64,000 bases of DNA from Rhodocytophaga aerolata (GCF_030503435.1 NZ_JAUKPO010000001.1:682001-746000), one strand, 5' to 3'; counted from the first letter of the stretch, positions 10,002-19,885 are shown. The notes: generated from the letters alone by a model not told the origin. Translations and numbers: made by a program.

Positions 10002-10715
10002 ATGGTTAGCAATACAGAGCAGCATAATATTTACACGGACGGCAATTATAAGGAAAAAAATCCTACCTGGCATATAGAAGATTCTCCTTGGAAGGCTAAC
10101 CATGTTTTGAGTATACTTAAGCGAAATAACTTGCAACCCAAATCGATATGTGAAGTGGGTTGTGGTGCAGGCGAAATCTTGATACAGCTCTATAATCAAA
10201 TGCCTGAGTATGTCCAATTCTATGGCTATGAAATCTCTCCTCAAGGCTTTGAACTTTGCAAAAACAGAGAGAACAACCGAGTAAAGTTTTATCTAAAGGA
10301 CTTAGTGTTGGACAATGAGGCTTTCTTTGATGTATTGCTGGTGATTGATGTATTTGAACATGTGGAAGATTACCTAGGTTTTCTAAAAAAAATCAACACA
10401 AAATCTAAATATAAAATATTTCATATCCCATTAGACCTCTCCTTACAAAGAGTATTGAGAATTAACTCAATTCTTACTGCACGGGAACAACTCGGGCATC
10501 TCCACTATTTTACTAAAGAAACTGCTTTAGCTGCATTAGAAGATACCGGATATAAAATAATCGATTATTTTTATACAGCAACCAATATTGATTTACATGA
10601 GAAGCTTGCTCAAACTAAATTCATGAATATCATTAGAAAAATCTCTTTTAAGTTTAATCAGGATTTGACTGCTCGTATATTAGGTGGATATTCTTTAATG
10701 GTACTAACTGAATAA
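10002..10715 (+). CDS. SAM-dependent class I methyltransferase
   Basis: Motif I for S-adenosylmethionine binding is CEVGCGAGEILIQL near residues 50-60, and the motif around the acidic/aromatic site is DVLLVIDVFEHVEDYLGFL. Size (237 residues) and the absence of membrane segments fit a cytosolic small-molecule methyltransferase. Located among glycosyltransferases, it probably methylates a sugar of the surface glycan or a precursor, which is inference. The motif LREQLGHLHYFTKETA-like stretch (TAREQLGHLHYFTK) is typical of methyltransferases in such loci. Confidence 0.8.
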   Translation: MVSNTEQHNIYTDGNYKEKNPTWHIEDSPWKANHVLSILKRNNLQPKSICEVGCGAGEILIQLYNQMPEYVQFYGYEISPQGFELCKNRENNRVKFYLKDLVLDNEAFFDVLLVIDVFEHVEDYLGFLKKINTKSKYKIFHIPLDLSLQRVLRINSILTAREQLGHLHYFTKETALAALEDTGYKIIDYFYTATNIDLHEKLAQTKFMNIIRKISFKFNQDLTARILGGYSLMVLTE

Positions 10716-10761
10716 GAATTAATATTACATAAACTATTTTTAAGAACAGTGAAAGTGAAGT

Positions 10762-11751
10762 ATGAGTAAGTTAATACAAAAGAAATCGGCTGCTGTGTAT
10801 GATAATTTAATATGTGTGAAATGCAATACACAAATTACAGAAGAGGCTTCAGTTTTCGATCAGGAATACTTTTCTTGCACTACTTGTAATTCCAAGTATC
10901 CTGTAATTAATAATATACCTATAATCCTGGATGAAAGGAGAAGCATTTTTAAAAACAAAGATTTTTTAGAGCAGAAAAATTTATTCTTTGATATATCAAA
11001 AAGAGGCAAATTAAAAACGTTTATTTCTCACCTGATTCCCAGTAATTCCTCTAATTGGTATGCAAGAAAGAATTATCAATATTTGACAGATTCTTTACTG
11101 CAAATGGGAATAAAGAAGCCGAAAATACTTATTGTAGGAGGCAGCATTGCAGGAAATGGTATGAAAGAATTTTTAGCTAATCCTGCACTTAATATAGTAG
11201 AAAGTGATGTTTCATTTGGTGAAAGAACACAAATAATATTTGATTGCCATGCTATCCCTTATCAAAATGAAACATTTGATTGTATTGTAGCACAAGCTGT
11301 ATTGGAACATGTGATAAATCCGCAACAATGTGTAAAAGAAATATTCAGAGTACTGAAGCCGAATGGGTTTATTTACATAGAGACTCCCTTTATGCAGCAA
11401 GTGCATGGTGGTGCCTATGATTTCACCAGATATACTCATTCTGGCCACCGATATTTGTTACGCAATTTTGATGAATTGAAAAGTGGAGCGACAGCCGGAC
11501 CAGGTACAGTAATGCTTTGGTCTTACGAGTATCTGTTTAAGTCATTATTCGGTTTTTCAGAGCCAATTCGTCTTTTTCTAAAAGCCTTTACTAGATTAAC
11601 AGGTTTTTGGTTAAAATATATTGATTTACTATGCAGATGGAATCCCCATTCTAAAGATGCCGCTTCAGGATTTTATTTTATAGGAAAAAAATCTACTAAA
11701 ACTATTTCCGATGAAGAGCTAATCCAGTATTATCATAACAACCTTTATTAA
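10762..11751 (+). CDS. Methyltransferase with N-terminal zinc-ribbon
   Basis: Residues 16-50 carry two CxxC knuckles (CVKCNT and CTTCNSKYP) followed by INNIPIILDE, the Trm112-like zinc-ribbon seen at the front of many Bacteroidota glycan-locus methyltransferases. The rest is a class I methyltransferase fold: ILIVGGSIAGNGMKEFL near 120, then FDCIVAQAVLEHVINPQQCV and VLKPNGFIYIETP. The SAM-binding motif I is degenerate (GGSIAGNG rather than GxGxG). It is followed one base later by the next gene, so the two are almost certainly co-transcribed. The substrate is not evident. Confidence 0.78.
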   Translation: MSKLIQKKSAAVYDNLICVKCNTQITEEASVFDQEYFSCTTCNSKYPVINNIPIILDERRSIFKNKDFLEQKNLFFDISKRGKLKTFISHLIPSNSSNWYARKNYQYLTDSLLQMGIKKPKILIVGGSIAGNGMKEFLANPALNIVESDVSFGERTQIIFDCHAIPYQNETFDCIVAQAVLEHVINPQQCVKEIFRVLKPNGFIYIETPFMQQVHGGAYDFTRYTHSGHRYLLRNFDELKSGATAGPGTVMLWSYEYLFKSLFGFSEPIRLFLKAFTRLTGFWLKYIDLLCRWNPHSKDAASGFYFIGKKSTKTISDEELIQYYHNNLY

Positions 11752-11752
11752 C

Positions 11753-12832
11753 ATGGTAATTTGCTATATAATCACAGCTATGGATTTTGGCGGTGCAGAG
11801 AAATTATTAGTAAATACTTCCAATATCTTAGTTAAGAGGCATACTATTCATATTATCTACCTGAAAGGAGAAGCAAAATTGCAGCCGTTGCTTGATCCTC
11901 AAATTACTTTACATAAAGTAAACCTTGGACCAAGTTGCATCACACCTCTACGTACACTTTTAAAAAGCATTAAGCCTGATGTAATTCATACTCATCTGGG
12001 CCACGCTGATTTAATAGGCTTATTTGCCAGCCGTAACTTAGCTGCCAAGTTATTTTGCACAATGCATAATGTTTGGTTTAAATGGAATAGAATAGATTAC
12101 CTTATATTTTATTTATACCGCATCCTATTCAGAACTGTGGCTCGTCATTGCAAGGTTACCTGTGTTTCAAGAGCAATAATGCATCATGTAATTCACACAT
12201 TAGGTGTAAAAAAAGAAAATGTAGTATTACTACCCAATGCTATTCCGGATAGGATAGAAGAGGAAAGTAAATTGCAAGCAAGGGAAGAATTAAAAATTGG
12301 CAAAAATGATTATGTTGTATTATTTATTGGCCGCCTTAGAATTCAAAAATCTGTTGATACGCTTATTAGTTCGGCTATACACTTGAAAAGCTATATTCCT
12401 TTTTTAAAAATATTAATTGTTGGAGAAGGTCATCTACGAGAAGAATTAGAGTTACTATCAGCTAAGTTAGATTTAGAGCAGATAGTAGAATTCCGGGGAG
12501 TTACTCTTACTCCTAATAAGTATTTGCAGGCATCAGACGTTTTTGTTCTTCCATCAGTTTTTGAAGGCTTGCCTACTGTAATTTTAGAAGCATTTAGAGC
12601 TTCTATCCCAGTAATTGCTTCCGATATTGATGGCACCAATGATTTAATTGAGCATACAGTGAATGGATTATTATTTCAAGCAAAAGATACTCAAAAATTA
12701 GCTGAGCACATAAAGTGTTTGTATAACGATAGTTCCTATGCTGCAACTATAGGAAAAAGTGGAAACAAAAGCTTTAAAAATAAATACACGATAGAAAAAT
12801 ACGTAGAACAATTAGAGGATAATTATCTTTAA
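11753..12832 (+). CDS. Family 4 glycosyltransferase
   Basis: This is a GT-B retaining transferase of 359 residues. MDFGGAEKLLVNTSN near the N-terminus is the typical GGAE acceptor-side motif, VVLFIGRLRIQKSVDTLI opens the donor domain, and the E-x7-E motif is intact (FEGLPTVILEAF, around residues 268-280). It should use a nucleotide-activated sugar at the cytoplasmic side of the membrane. The start ATG lies one base after the preceding stop. Donor and acceptor are unknown. Confidence 0.87.
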   Translation: MVICYIITAMDFGGAEKLLVNTSNILVKRHTIHIIYLKGEAKLQPLLDPQITLHKVNLGPSCITPLRTLLKSIKPDVIHTHLGHADLIGLFASRNLAAKLFCTMHNVWFKWNRIDYLIFYLYRILFRTVARHCKVTCVSRAIMHHVIHTLGVKKENVVLLPNAIPDRIEEESKLQAREELKIGKNDYVVLFIGRLRIQKSVDTLISSAIHLKSYIPFLKILIVGEGHLREELELLSAKLDLEQIVEFRGVTLTPNKYLQASDVFVLPSVFEGLPTVILEAFRASIPVIASDIDGTNDLIEHTVNGLLFQAKDTQKLAEHIKCLYNDSSYAATIGKSGNKSFKNKYTIEKYVEQLEDNYL

Positions 12833-12852
12833 TTTTTTGTTTATATCATACG

Positions 12853-13914
12853 ATGTTAATAGTTCATGTGGCTGAGGCTTTTGGCGGTGGTATAGTTGAC
12901 TTTGTATTAAGTCTGACCTCCCAATTGAAAGATCATAAACATATTATTATATATGCTCAGCGGGAAATACCAATAGATGTTTTGAAAAAACGCTTTGACA
13001 GCGGTAATGTACAGTTTATAGAATGGAAATATGCCCAGCGTGAAATCAAACTCTTATCAGATATAAAAGCTACCTATTATTTATATTCTTTACTAAAAAA
13101 TATAAAATATGATGTTATTCATTTACACTCTTCAAAATCAGGTTTTTTAGGTAGAGTAGCAGCAAGATTCTTGAATAAGCGAAAAGTAATCTATACGCCT
13201 AATGGTGCGCCGTTCGTACGTACTGATATATCTCTATTTAAAAAATTTTTTTTTGTTTTCCTAGAAAAAATTGCTGATATGTTGGCCGGAACAGTGATTT
13301 GTTGTTCCCGCTCGGAAGCGGAAGCATATTACCAAAACAACATTAAATGTTCTTATATCAACAATGGAGTAGCCATTAATCCTTATCCGAAAAACTATAC
13401 TGTAAATTCAACCTTTAAAATAGTAACAGCAGGACGTATTACATATCAAAAAAATCCCTGCCTTTTTAATGCGATTGCTGATCATTTTAGTCATCAACCT
13501 GATGTAGAATTTATTTGGATCGGAGAAGGTGAGTTAGATTACTTACTTACAGCTAAAAATATCCGGATTACAGGGTGGCTTTCTAAACAACAGGTAGAGG
13601 AGGAGATACTAAAAGCAAATGTATACCTATCTACAGCATTATGGGAAGGTTTGCCTTTTGCTGTTCTACAGGCAATGAATTTAGGTAAACCCCTGCTTTT
13701 GAGTAAATGTATTGGAAATATTGATCTTGTGAAACATGGGTATAATGGCCACATCTATCAATCGATTGATGAAGCGTCTTCGTTTATTAATTATTACATT
13801 GCCAACCGAGATTTTCTACAAGAGGCTTCTTTAAACTCTTATAATTATCTATTAGATAATTATAATATACAAGATATGGCAAAAGCGTATTTGAATAAAT
13901 ATGAATCTGTATGA
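12853..13914 (+). CDS. Family 4 glycosyltransferase with altered E-x7-E motif
   Basis: A GT4-like protein of 353 residues. The N-terminus has VAEAFGGGIVDFVLSL, the centre DVIHLHSSKSGFLGRVAAR, and the C-terminal donor domain KIVTAGRITYQKNPCLF. The usual E-x7-E donor motif reads EGLPFAVLQ, with Glu265 but Gln273 in place of the second glutamate (codon CAG at 13669-13671). Some GT4 members tolerate this, so activity is not ruled out. The stop codon overlaps the next start (ATGA), which points to translational coupling with the Wzy/ligase-like gene. Confidence 0.83.
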   Translation: MLIVHVAEAFGGGIVDFVLSLTSQLKDHKHIIIYAQREIPIDVLKKRFDSGNVQFIEWKYAQREIKLLSDIKATYYLYSLLKNIKYDVIHLHSSKSGFLGRVAARFLNKRKVIYTPNGAPFVRTDISLFKKFFFVFLEKIADMLAGTVICCSRSEAEAYYQNNIKCSYINNGVAINPYPKNYTVNSTFKIVTAGRITYQKNPCLFNAIADHFSHQPDVEFIWIGEGELDYLLTAKNIRITGWLSKQQVEEEILKANVYLSTALWEGLPFAVLQAMNLGKPLLLSKCIGNIDLVKHGYNGHIYQSIDEASSFINYYIANRDFLQEASLNSYNYLLDNYNIQDMAKAYLNKYESV

Positions 13915-15218
13915 AATATTTCAGGCTAAATTCAAATTATAAAAACGTTTTACCGCTTTCTTTCAACAGTTCCATAAATTACTTTCATCTTATTCAGCTT
14001 ACTTTAGCTTTTACCTTACCTTTTCACCGTAATATTAGTTCGCTATTAACCATACTTTTACTTTTACGATGGTTTATAGAGGGCGATATCGTAAACAAAA
14101 CAAAAAGTGTCTTTACAAATAAGTATGGTTTGTTGTTTACCTCTATTTTCTTTGTTCCATTAGCCAGTCTGCTATATACCACAGATATGGGGAATGGGCT
14201 GTACAATACAGAAAAAATTCTTTCTATCGTAATATTTCCATTAGTCTTATTATCATCTCCGATACCCACTACCCATCAGGTCATTAATATTCTAAAATCC
14301 TTCTGTTTGGGTTGCTTTGGCGCTATGCTAATAGCATTATTTCATGCTTTGATGCTTAATTTCCAGCAAAATAAGTTTAATCGTATAATTCCAGGATTAT
14401 ATGACACTAATATAGTAACCATTATAGGTATTTCTCATGTGTACTTTGGACTTTACTTAGCATTGGCTATACTGATTATTACCACCGCTACTATTAATGG
14501 GAAGATTTTTTACTTTAAAAATAAATGGATACAAGTCATTATTGGTGTTTGCTTACTTTTGTTTCTTATTTTGCTGGGGGCTAAAATGGCTATCATTGCT
14601 ATTTTTCTCATACTCCTTATTAACCTAGCTTCCTACATTATCAGATCCGGCAGGTATATACTGGCCATCGTATGTTGCTTACTTCTAGGTTGTTTCTTTT
14701 ATCTTACTATTAGTATATTTCCGGTTACAAAAGAACGATTTGAAGCCTTATCGAACCAGGAGAACTATCAAATTGGCGATAACCAGTGGAATAGTATAGC
14801 CTCCCGAATTAGTATACTTTACTGTACAAAAGCAGTCTTGAAGCAAAATTGGCTATTGGGTGTGGGAATAGGAGATGCTCAACACGAGTTAAATGAATGT
14901 TTTACTAGCAATAAATTTGGGACGTTAATTAATATGAATGCACACAATCAGTTTCTGCAATACATTCTCACGTCTGGCATTACTGCTTTTATAGCTTTTA
15001 CTCTTTGCTTTTTATATCCATTTGTCAAATTTTTTCGCTTGAGGAAAGCAAATTATTTATATATTGATTTTCTGCTTCTGTTTGCTTTTTGTTGCCTTAC
15101 AGAATCGATGCTAGAATCGAATAAAGGAATAGTTTTTTACTCTTATTTTAATTCTTTATTATTTTTGCACGTTAAAAAATTACAAGAGGAAGAAAATAGC
15201 GCATCCCTGAACAGATAG
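13911..15218 (+). CDS. O-antigen ligase/polymerase-like membrane protein (Wzy_C family)
   Basis: A 435-residue protein with about 10-12 hydrophobic segments. The key feature is NMNAHNQFLQYILTSGITAF near residues 343-362; the H-N-x-F/xxL pattern after a large periplasmic loop is the hallmark of the WaaL/Wzy_C family that transfers lipid-linked glycans. The loop before it (SIASRISILYCTKAVLKQNW, GVGIGDAQHEL) fits the same family. It overlaps the preceding glycosyltransferase gene by four bases. Whether it joins glycan to lipid, protein or polymer is not determined. It is the second such protein in the locus. Confidence 0.8.
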   Translation: MKYFRLNSNYKNVLPLSFNSSINYFHLIQLTLAFTLPFHRNISSLLTILLLLRWFIEGDIVNKTKSVFTNKYGLLFTSIFFVPLASLLYTTDMGNGLYNTEKILSIVIFPLVLLSSPIPTTHQVINILKSFCLGCFGAMLIALFHALMLNFQQNKFNRIIPGLYDTNIVTIIGISHVYFGLYLALAILIITTATINGKIFYFKNKWIQVIIGVCLLLFLILLGAKMAIIAIFLILLINLASYIIRSGRYILAIVCCLLLGCFFYLTISIFPVTKERFEALSNQENYQIGDNQWNSIASRISILYCTKAVLKQNWLLGVGIGDAQHELNECFTSNKFGTLINMNAHNQFLQYILTSGITAFIAFTLCFLYPFVKFFRLRKANYLYIDFLLLFAFCCLTESMLESNKGIVFYSYFNSLLFLHVKKLQEEENSASLNR

Positions 15219-15310
15219 CATTATATTGCGTAGTATTATTTTTATATTTCAGCATGTATAATAAAAATGTTCTAATTTAGTAGTCTCGATTTTGTAAAAT
15301 TAAATTAAAC

Positions 15311-16693
15311 TTGACAACCAGGTATTCTAAATTTACACGCAGTATCTATTTAGTAGGAGATATCTTTCTGATTAATCTGGCATTTCTACTTTCTTACTTT
15401 TTTAAATTTTATGCGGTAGAAGAAGTTGAGCAAGATTATTATATTATTTTAGTACTCTATTTTAATTTAACCTGGGTAGCCTCAGCCTTTTTTCTACGAA
15501 TCTATGATATTAGCCGTGTAGAAGAGAATAAAAATATTGTACTTAATATTTTTAAGATTCTCTTTATTCATGTTTTACTTACAACAGCTTTCATTGTAGT
15601 AAGACAGGGATACTATTACTCGCGGGAACATCTGCTTGTTACCTACTTATTATTTACTATTTTTATCCTGTCCTGGCGGCTTGCCTGTATTTACTTCTTC
15701 CGGATATATCGGCGCACCGGGTATAATTACCGGAATGTGATCATCATTGGTAGTGGAGAAATAGCCCGGGAACTTCGCAATTTCTTTCAGATCAACCCTC
15801 AATATGGATACCGCTTTTTAGGATTCTTTACAGATGGTGCAGTAACTGATGCAGATGTAAAAGGAGATATTCAAGATGTAAAAGCTTATTCTCTGCTGCA
15901 TGAAGTAGATGAAATATACTGTGCCAAACCTGATGTAGACAACACCTGGATTAATGAACTGATAGACTTCGCAGAAAACAATTTGATTCGGGTAAAGTTT
16001 ATTCCAGATTTTAGAGGTATTAATTTCCGTAAAATCAATATCGATTTTTATGGGCATTTTCCAGTAATCACTTTTAGAGAAATTCCCCTGGATGATGTAT
16101 TGAATCAGATTACCAAACGCACCTTTGATATCATTTTTTCTTTAATAATTCTTGTCTTTGTTGCTTCCTGGTTGTTTCCCATTATAGCTCTGTTTATAAA
16201 GCTAGACTCATCAGGACCAGTTTTCTTTAAACAAAAACGAAGTGGCAAAAATAATTATGACTTCTGGTGCTGGAAGTTCAGGACTATGTACGTGAATAAT
16301 GAATCTCATGTGAAACAAGCCAGGCGGAATGATAGTCGCATTACGAAAGTAGGTAACTTCCTAAGAAAGACAAGCTTAGACGAGCTTCCGCAATTTTTTA
16401 ATGTACTGCTGGGAAATATGTCTGTAGTGGGACCAAGACCACATATGTTAGCACATACAGAGGAGTATTCAAAACTGATTGATAAATACATGATCCGGCA
16501 CCATGTAAAACCTGGGGTAACAGGGCTGGCTCAGGCAAAAGGATACAGAGGAGAAACACTCAATCCCCAATCCATGAAAAACAGGGTGAGAGTAGATACA
16601 TTCTATATAGAGAACTGGTCTTTCCTGTTAGATATGAAAATCATTGTTATGACCATTATTAGCATCATAAAGGGTGATAGAAATGCATTTTAA
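15311..16693 (+). CDS. Initiating polyprenyl glycosylphosphotransferase (WcaJ/EpsZ type)
   Basis: The protein transfers a sugar-1-phosphate to undecaprenyl phosphate, starting repeat-unit assembly. It has four N-terminal membrane segments, a Rossmann-like CoA-binding-type domain (NVIIIGSGEIARELRNFFQ, about 140-160), a fifth hydrophobic segment near 275, and the bacterial sugar transferase domain with KFRTM near 322, KTSLDELPQF near 352-361 and GNMSVVGPRPH. The length (460) matches the exopolysaccharide glycosylphosphotransferase family. The start used is TTG at 15311; no in-frame ATG lies close by upstream, and MTTRYSKFTRSIYLVGDIFL is the expected N-terminus. It closes the polysaccharide locus. 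Confidence 0.88.
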   Translation: MTTRYSKFTRSIYLVGDIFLINLAFLLSYFFKFYAVEEVEQDYYIILVLYFNLTWVASAFFLRIYDISRVEENKNIVLNIFKILFIHVLLTTAFIVVRQGYYYSREHLLVTYLLFTIFILSWRLACIYFFRIYRRTGYNYRNVIIIGSGEIARELRNFFQINPQYGYRFLGFFTDGAVTDADVKGDIQDVKAYSLLHEVDEIYCAKPDVDNTWINELIDFAENNLIRVKFIPDFRGINFRKINIDFYGHFPVITFREIPLDDVLNQITKRTFDIIFSLIILVFVASWLFPIIALFIKLDSSGPVFFKQKRSGKNNYDFWCWKFRTMYVNNESHVKQARRNDSRITKVGNFLRKTSLDELPQFFNVLLGNMSVVGPRPHMLAHTEEYSKLIDKYMIRHHVKPGVTGLAQAKGYRGETLNPQSMKNRVRVDTFYIENWSFLLDMKIIVMTIISIIKGDRNAF

Positions 16694-16854
16694 CCTTCGT
16701 TTACCGCATTTCTAAGAACTTTATAGCCTCCTTATATAAGCCATCCTATTTTCTAACTCACTCAATGGAGTAGTTGCTGTATTACATAGAGAAATCTGTT
16801 CTTTCAAAATCCATCCATTCCTAGTATTTTTACGGTTTATCAGAATTTTGATTT

Positions 16855-18315
16855 ATGTTGAACCCAGAAATCAGGGAGAAATACGAGGTAGTAATTGGCC
16901 TGGAAGTACATTGCCAGCTGCTGACAAATAGTAAAATATTTGCTTCCGATACAGTAGAATTCGGCAGTATGCCTAATACGAATGTAAGTGTAATTACCCT
17001 TGGTCATCCGGGAACTTTACCTAAGTTGAATAAGAAAGCGGTAGAACATGCCATTAAAATGGGGTTGGCTTGTGGTTGCCATATTACACGACATTCAGTA
17101 TTTGCCCGCAAAAACTATTTCTATCCTGATTTACCCAAAGGCTACCAAATCTCCCAGGATAAAACGTCTATTTGCCTGGGAGGCACTATTCACATAAAAA
17201 CCAAAGACGGTGTGGAGAAATCCATAGGTCTAACCCGAATACATCTGGAGGAAGATGCAGGAAAATCAATCCACCTGGCTGGAGAGGCCGATACCTTAGT
17301 AGATTTCAACAGGGCCGGTACTGCTCTAATAGAGATTGTCTCGGAACCGGAAATCCGATCGTCCGATGAGGCCTATGCTTATCTAACAGAGGTGCGGAAA
17401 CTAGTACGTTACCTGGAGATATGCGATGGCAACATGGAAGAAGGTTCCTTGCGTTGCGATGCCAATATTTCGGTTATGCCTAAAGGGAGCCCGGTATTTG
17501 GAACAAAAGTGGAGGTAAAAAATATGAACTCCATTAACAATGTTAAACGGGCTATTGAGTATGAAATAGAACGGCAGATACTGGAAGTAGAACAAGGCAA
17601 GGCTATTCAACTGGAAACCCGCTTGTTCAATGCCAACAACGGACAGACATACTCTATGCGAGTGAAAGAGACTATGAATGACTACCGCTATTTTCCTGAA
17701 CCAGATTTAACGCCTTTAGTTATATCCGAAGAATGGCTTACTTCTATACGCCAATCGTTACCTAGCTTACCTCAAGAGCTTTTCGAAAAATTTACCAGTA
17801 AATACGGTATTCCAGAGTATGATGCCCTTGTACTGACAGATAATAAAGAGATTGCTTTATATTTTGATGCTCTCTGCCATTATACAACCAATTATAAGTC
17901 TGCCTCTAACTGGATAATGGGCTCCGTTAAATCGTATTTGAATGAGTCTGGCCTAACGGTTAGTCAATTTCCTATATTACCTGAACAATTAGCCGGATTA
18001 ATTTCATTGGTGGATAGTAATAAAGTAAGCAACTCAGTAGCCTCCCAGAAGATTTTCCCTGCTATGCTGAAGCAGCCAAGCCTATCTGCCCTAGCCATTG
18101 CCGAATCGCAGAACCTGATGCAGGAAAGTGATACAAACTCCTTGCAAACTCTGATCAATGAAATATTAGCTAGCCATCCACAAAAAGTAACTGAATATAA
18201 AAAAGGAAAAAAAGGTTTATTAGGGATGTTTATGGGTGAAGTAATGAAAAAAACAGGAGGCAAAGCCGATCCTAAACTGACGAATGAACTGTTAAGCAAA
18301 TCTTTAAATACGTAA
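16855..18315 (+). CDS. gatB: Asp-tRNA(Asn)/Glu-tRNA(Gln) amidotransferase subunit B
   Basis: GatB of the GatCAB complex corrects mischarged Glu-tRNA(Gln) or Asp-tRNA(Asn). The 486-residue length is standard. Hallmarks are YEVVIGLEVHCQL near the N-terminus, ARKNYFYPDLPKGYQISQ, HLEEDAGKSIH and DFNRAGTALIEIVSEPEIRS, plus ETRLFNANNGQTYSMRVKE; the C-terminal ~140 residues are the helical GatB/YqeY tail (LIN... and KGLLGMFMGEVMKKTGGKADP). gatA and gatC are not in the window, which is common when the genes are scattered. A short 160-base gap separates it from the polysaccharide locus. Confidence 0.97.
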   Translation: MLNPEIREKYEVVIGLEVHCQLLTNSKIFASDTVEFGSMPNTNVSVITLGHPGTLPKLNKKAVEHAIKMGLACGCHITRHSVFARKNYFYPDLPKGYQISQDKTSICLGGTIHIKTKDGVEKSIGLTRIHLEEDAGKSIHLAGEADTLVDFNRAGTALIEIVSEPEIRSSDEAYAYLTEVRKLVRYLEICDGNMEEGSLRCDANISVMPKGSPVFGTKVEVKNMNSINNVKRAIEYEIERQILEVEQGKAIQLETRLFNANNGQTYSMRVKETMNDYRYFPEPDLTPLVISEEWLTSIRQSLPSLPQELFEKFTSKYGIPEYDALVLTDNKEIALYFDALCHYTTNYKSASNWIMGSVKSYLNESGLTVSQFPILPEQLAGLISLVDSNKVSNSVASQKIFPAMLKQPSLSALAIAESQNLMQESDTNSLQTLINEILASHPQKVTEYKKGKKGLLGMFMGEVMKKTGGKADPKLTNELLSKSLNT

Positions 18316-18456
18316 ATATTACATCTACTGTACGGCCGCTGTTTGTTTTCCTATTTTAGTTTGCCGGAAATCTTACTTAACTTTTGGCACTAAAGCTAAA
18401 AATTTGTCGTTTTTGTAATAGCTTACCCTACTGTTTTATAGGTCTTTAAATTAACT

Positions 18457-19596
18457 ATGAAAAAACTATTTATATTCTTTTTTTCCGCTCTTCTATTTTC
18501 CTGCGAATCACAATCCCAACCTAGCCAGGCACAAACCAAATCAGGCACTGCCCAGGAAGTAACCATTAATGGCAAAGTCAAACACCCAAATACTGGCTAT
18601 GTTGTGCTTACAGAACTGAAGGAAAATGGCTTTCAAAGTGTTGACTCTGTCAAACTAAAAAAAGACAATACCTTTACGCTGAAGCGGAAAGTAAATGAAC
18701 CTGGCTTCTACATGGTAAATTTCTTTAATCAGCAGAAAGTATTGGTAATTTTAGATAAAAACAATGTTGATATAGCTGCCGATGGCAATAATCCGGCTGG
18801 AGATTTTACATTGAAAGGTTCTAAAGATGTGGAAGATCTGCAAAAGATTACTAAAGCCCAGAATGAACTCCAAGGAAAAGTAAATAGCTTAGGAGTTAAG
18901 TTTCAGGAAGCAAATGACAAAAAAGACGAGAAAGCCAGAGAGAAAATACAAGCAGAATACTTTACGATGCAGGCTGATTTTAACAACCGCATCAAAGAAC
19001 TAATTAGGGAAATAGGCCCTAATCTTGCCTCCTGGTATGCTACAAACCTGCTAAATCCGGAAGAAGAGTATGTATTTTTAGATAGCTTATCAAAGGGGTT
19101 TGAGAAGCAAATGCCTAACTCCAAATTTGTAAAAGAATTTAAAACCAAGTTGGCTCAATATAAAAATGTAGTAACGGTAGGTCAGCCAGCTCCAGAAATT
19201 TCTTTAAATAATCCTGAAGGTAATCCCATAAGTTTATCCTCTCTACGCGGCAAATATGTATTGATTGATTTCTGGGCATCTTGGTGTGGTCCTTGCCGTC
19301 AAGAAAACCCTAATGTAGTGCGGATGTATAATAAATTTAAAGGTAAAAACTTCGAAATTTTTGGAGTGTCATTAGACAAAAGCAAAGAGAAATGGCTTGA
19401 AGCTATTCAGAAAGACCAACTCTCCTGGGTACACGTATCAGACCTTAAATACTGGCAATCTGCCGGAGCTGAGGCTTATGGGGTACAATCTATTCCAGCT
19501 ACTTTTTTAGTAGATCCCTCCGGAAAAGTTATCGCGAAGAACTTACGAGGAAAAGCCTTAGAAGATAAACTTACACAGATCTTAAGCAAACAATAA
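18457..19596 (+). CDS. TlpA-like thioredoxin-fold lipoprotein with DUF4369 domain
   Basis: The N-terminus is a lipoprotein signal (MKKLFIFFFSALLFSC) with Cys16 as the lipid anchor. A DUF4369-like beta domain follows (about 35-130: VTINGKVKHPNTGYVVLTEL), then a helical linker rich in Lys/Glu, then a thioredoxin-like domain from about 240 with the active site WASWCGPCRQ (Cys277, Cys280) and the cis-proline region SIPATFLVDPSG. Such Bacteroidota proteins act in the periplasm as thiol-disulfide reductants. A strong terminator follows at 19626. Confidence 0.9.
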   Translation: MKKLFIFFFSALLFSCESQSQPSQAQTKSGTAQEVTINGKVKHPNTGYVVLTELKENGFQSVDSVKLKKDNTFTLKRKVNEPGFYMVNFFNQQKVLVILDKNNVDIAADGNNPAGDFTLKGSKDVEDLQKITKAQNELQGKVNSLGVKFQEANDKKDEKAREKIQAEYFTMQADFNNRIKELIREIGPNLASWYATNLLNPEEEYVFLDSLSKGFEKQMPNSKFVKEFKTKLAQYKNVVTVGQPAPEISLNNPEGNPISLSSLRGKYVLIDFWASWCGPCRQENPNVVRMYNKFKGKNFEIFGVSLDKSKEKWLEAIQKDQLSWVHVSDLKYWQSAGAEAYGVQSIPATFLVDPSGKVIAKNLRGKALEDKLTQILSKQ

Positions 19597-19625
19597 TATT
19601 TGCGTTAACTTACTGATTCAGTACA

Positions 19626-19665
19626 AGCAGAAAAGCTCTTATAAAATTATAAGAGCTTTTCTGCT
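19626..19665 (+). terminator. Rho-independent terminator after the TlpA-like gene
   Basis: Two perfectly complementary 18-base arms (left arm starting agcagaaaagctcttata) surround a four-base loop, and the right arm is followed by a T run (ttttta). It lies 30 bases after the stop codon. Confidence 0.9.
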
Positions 19666-19885
19666 TTTTAGCCCATGCGTAACAATTATTAAACATCCAT
19701 TGAAGAGCGTATTTTATATTTTCTCATGGGTAACTAAGTAGTAGTATAAAAAAGATATTTCATTAAAAAGAGGCAGCTCACAGCATATCGAAAGCATAAT
19801 AAATCAGCTTTGGTGCATATAGCCGTATTATTTTTTAATGAATGATCTTTTGGCTTTATATAAGGCTCCAAGCTCCTAGCGTTCT

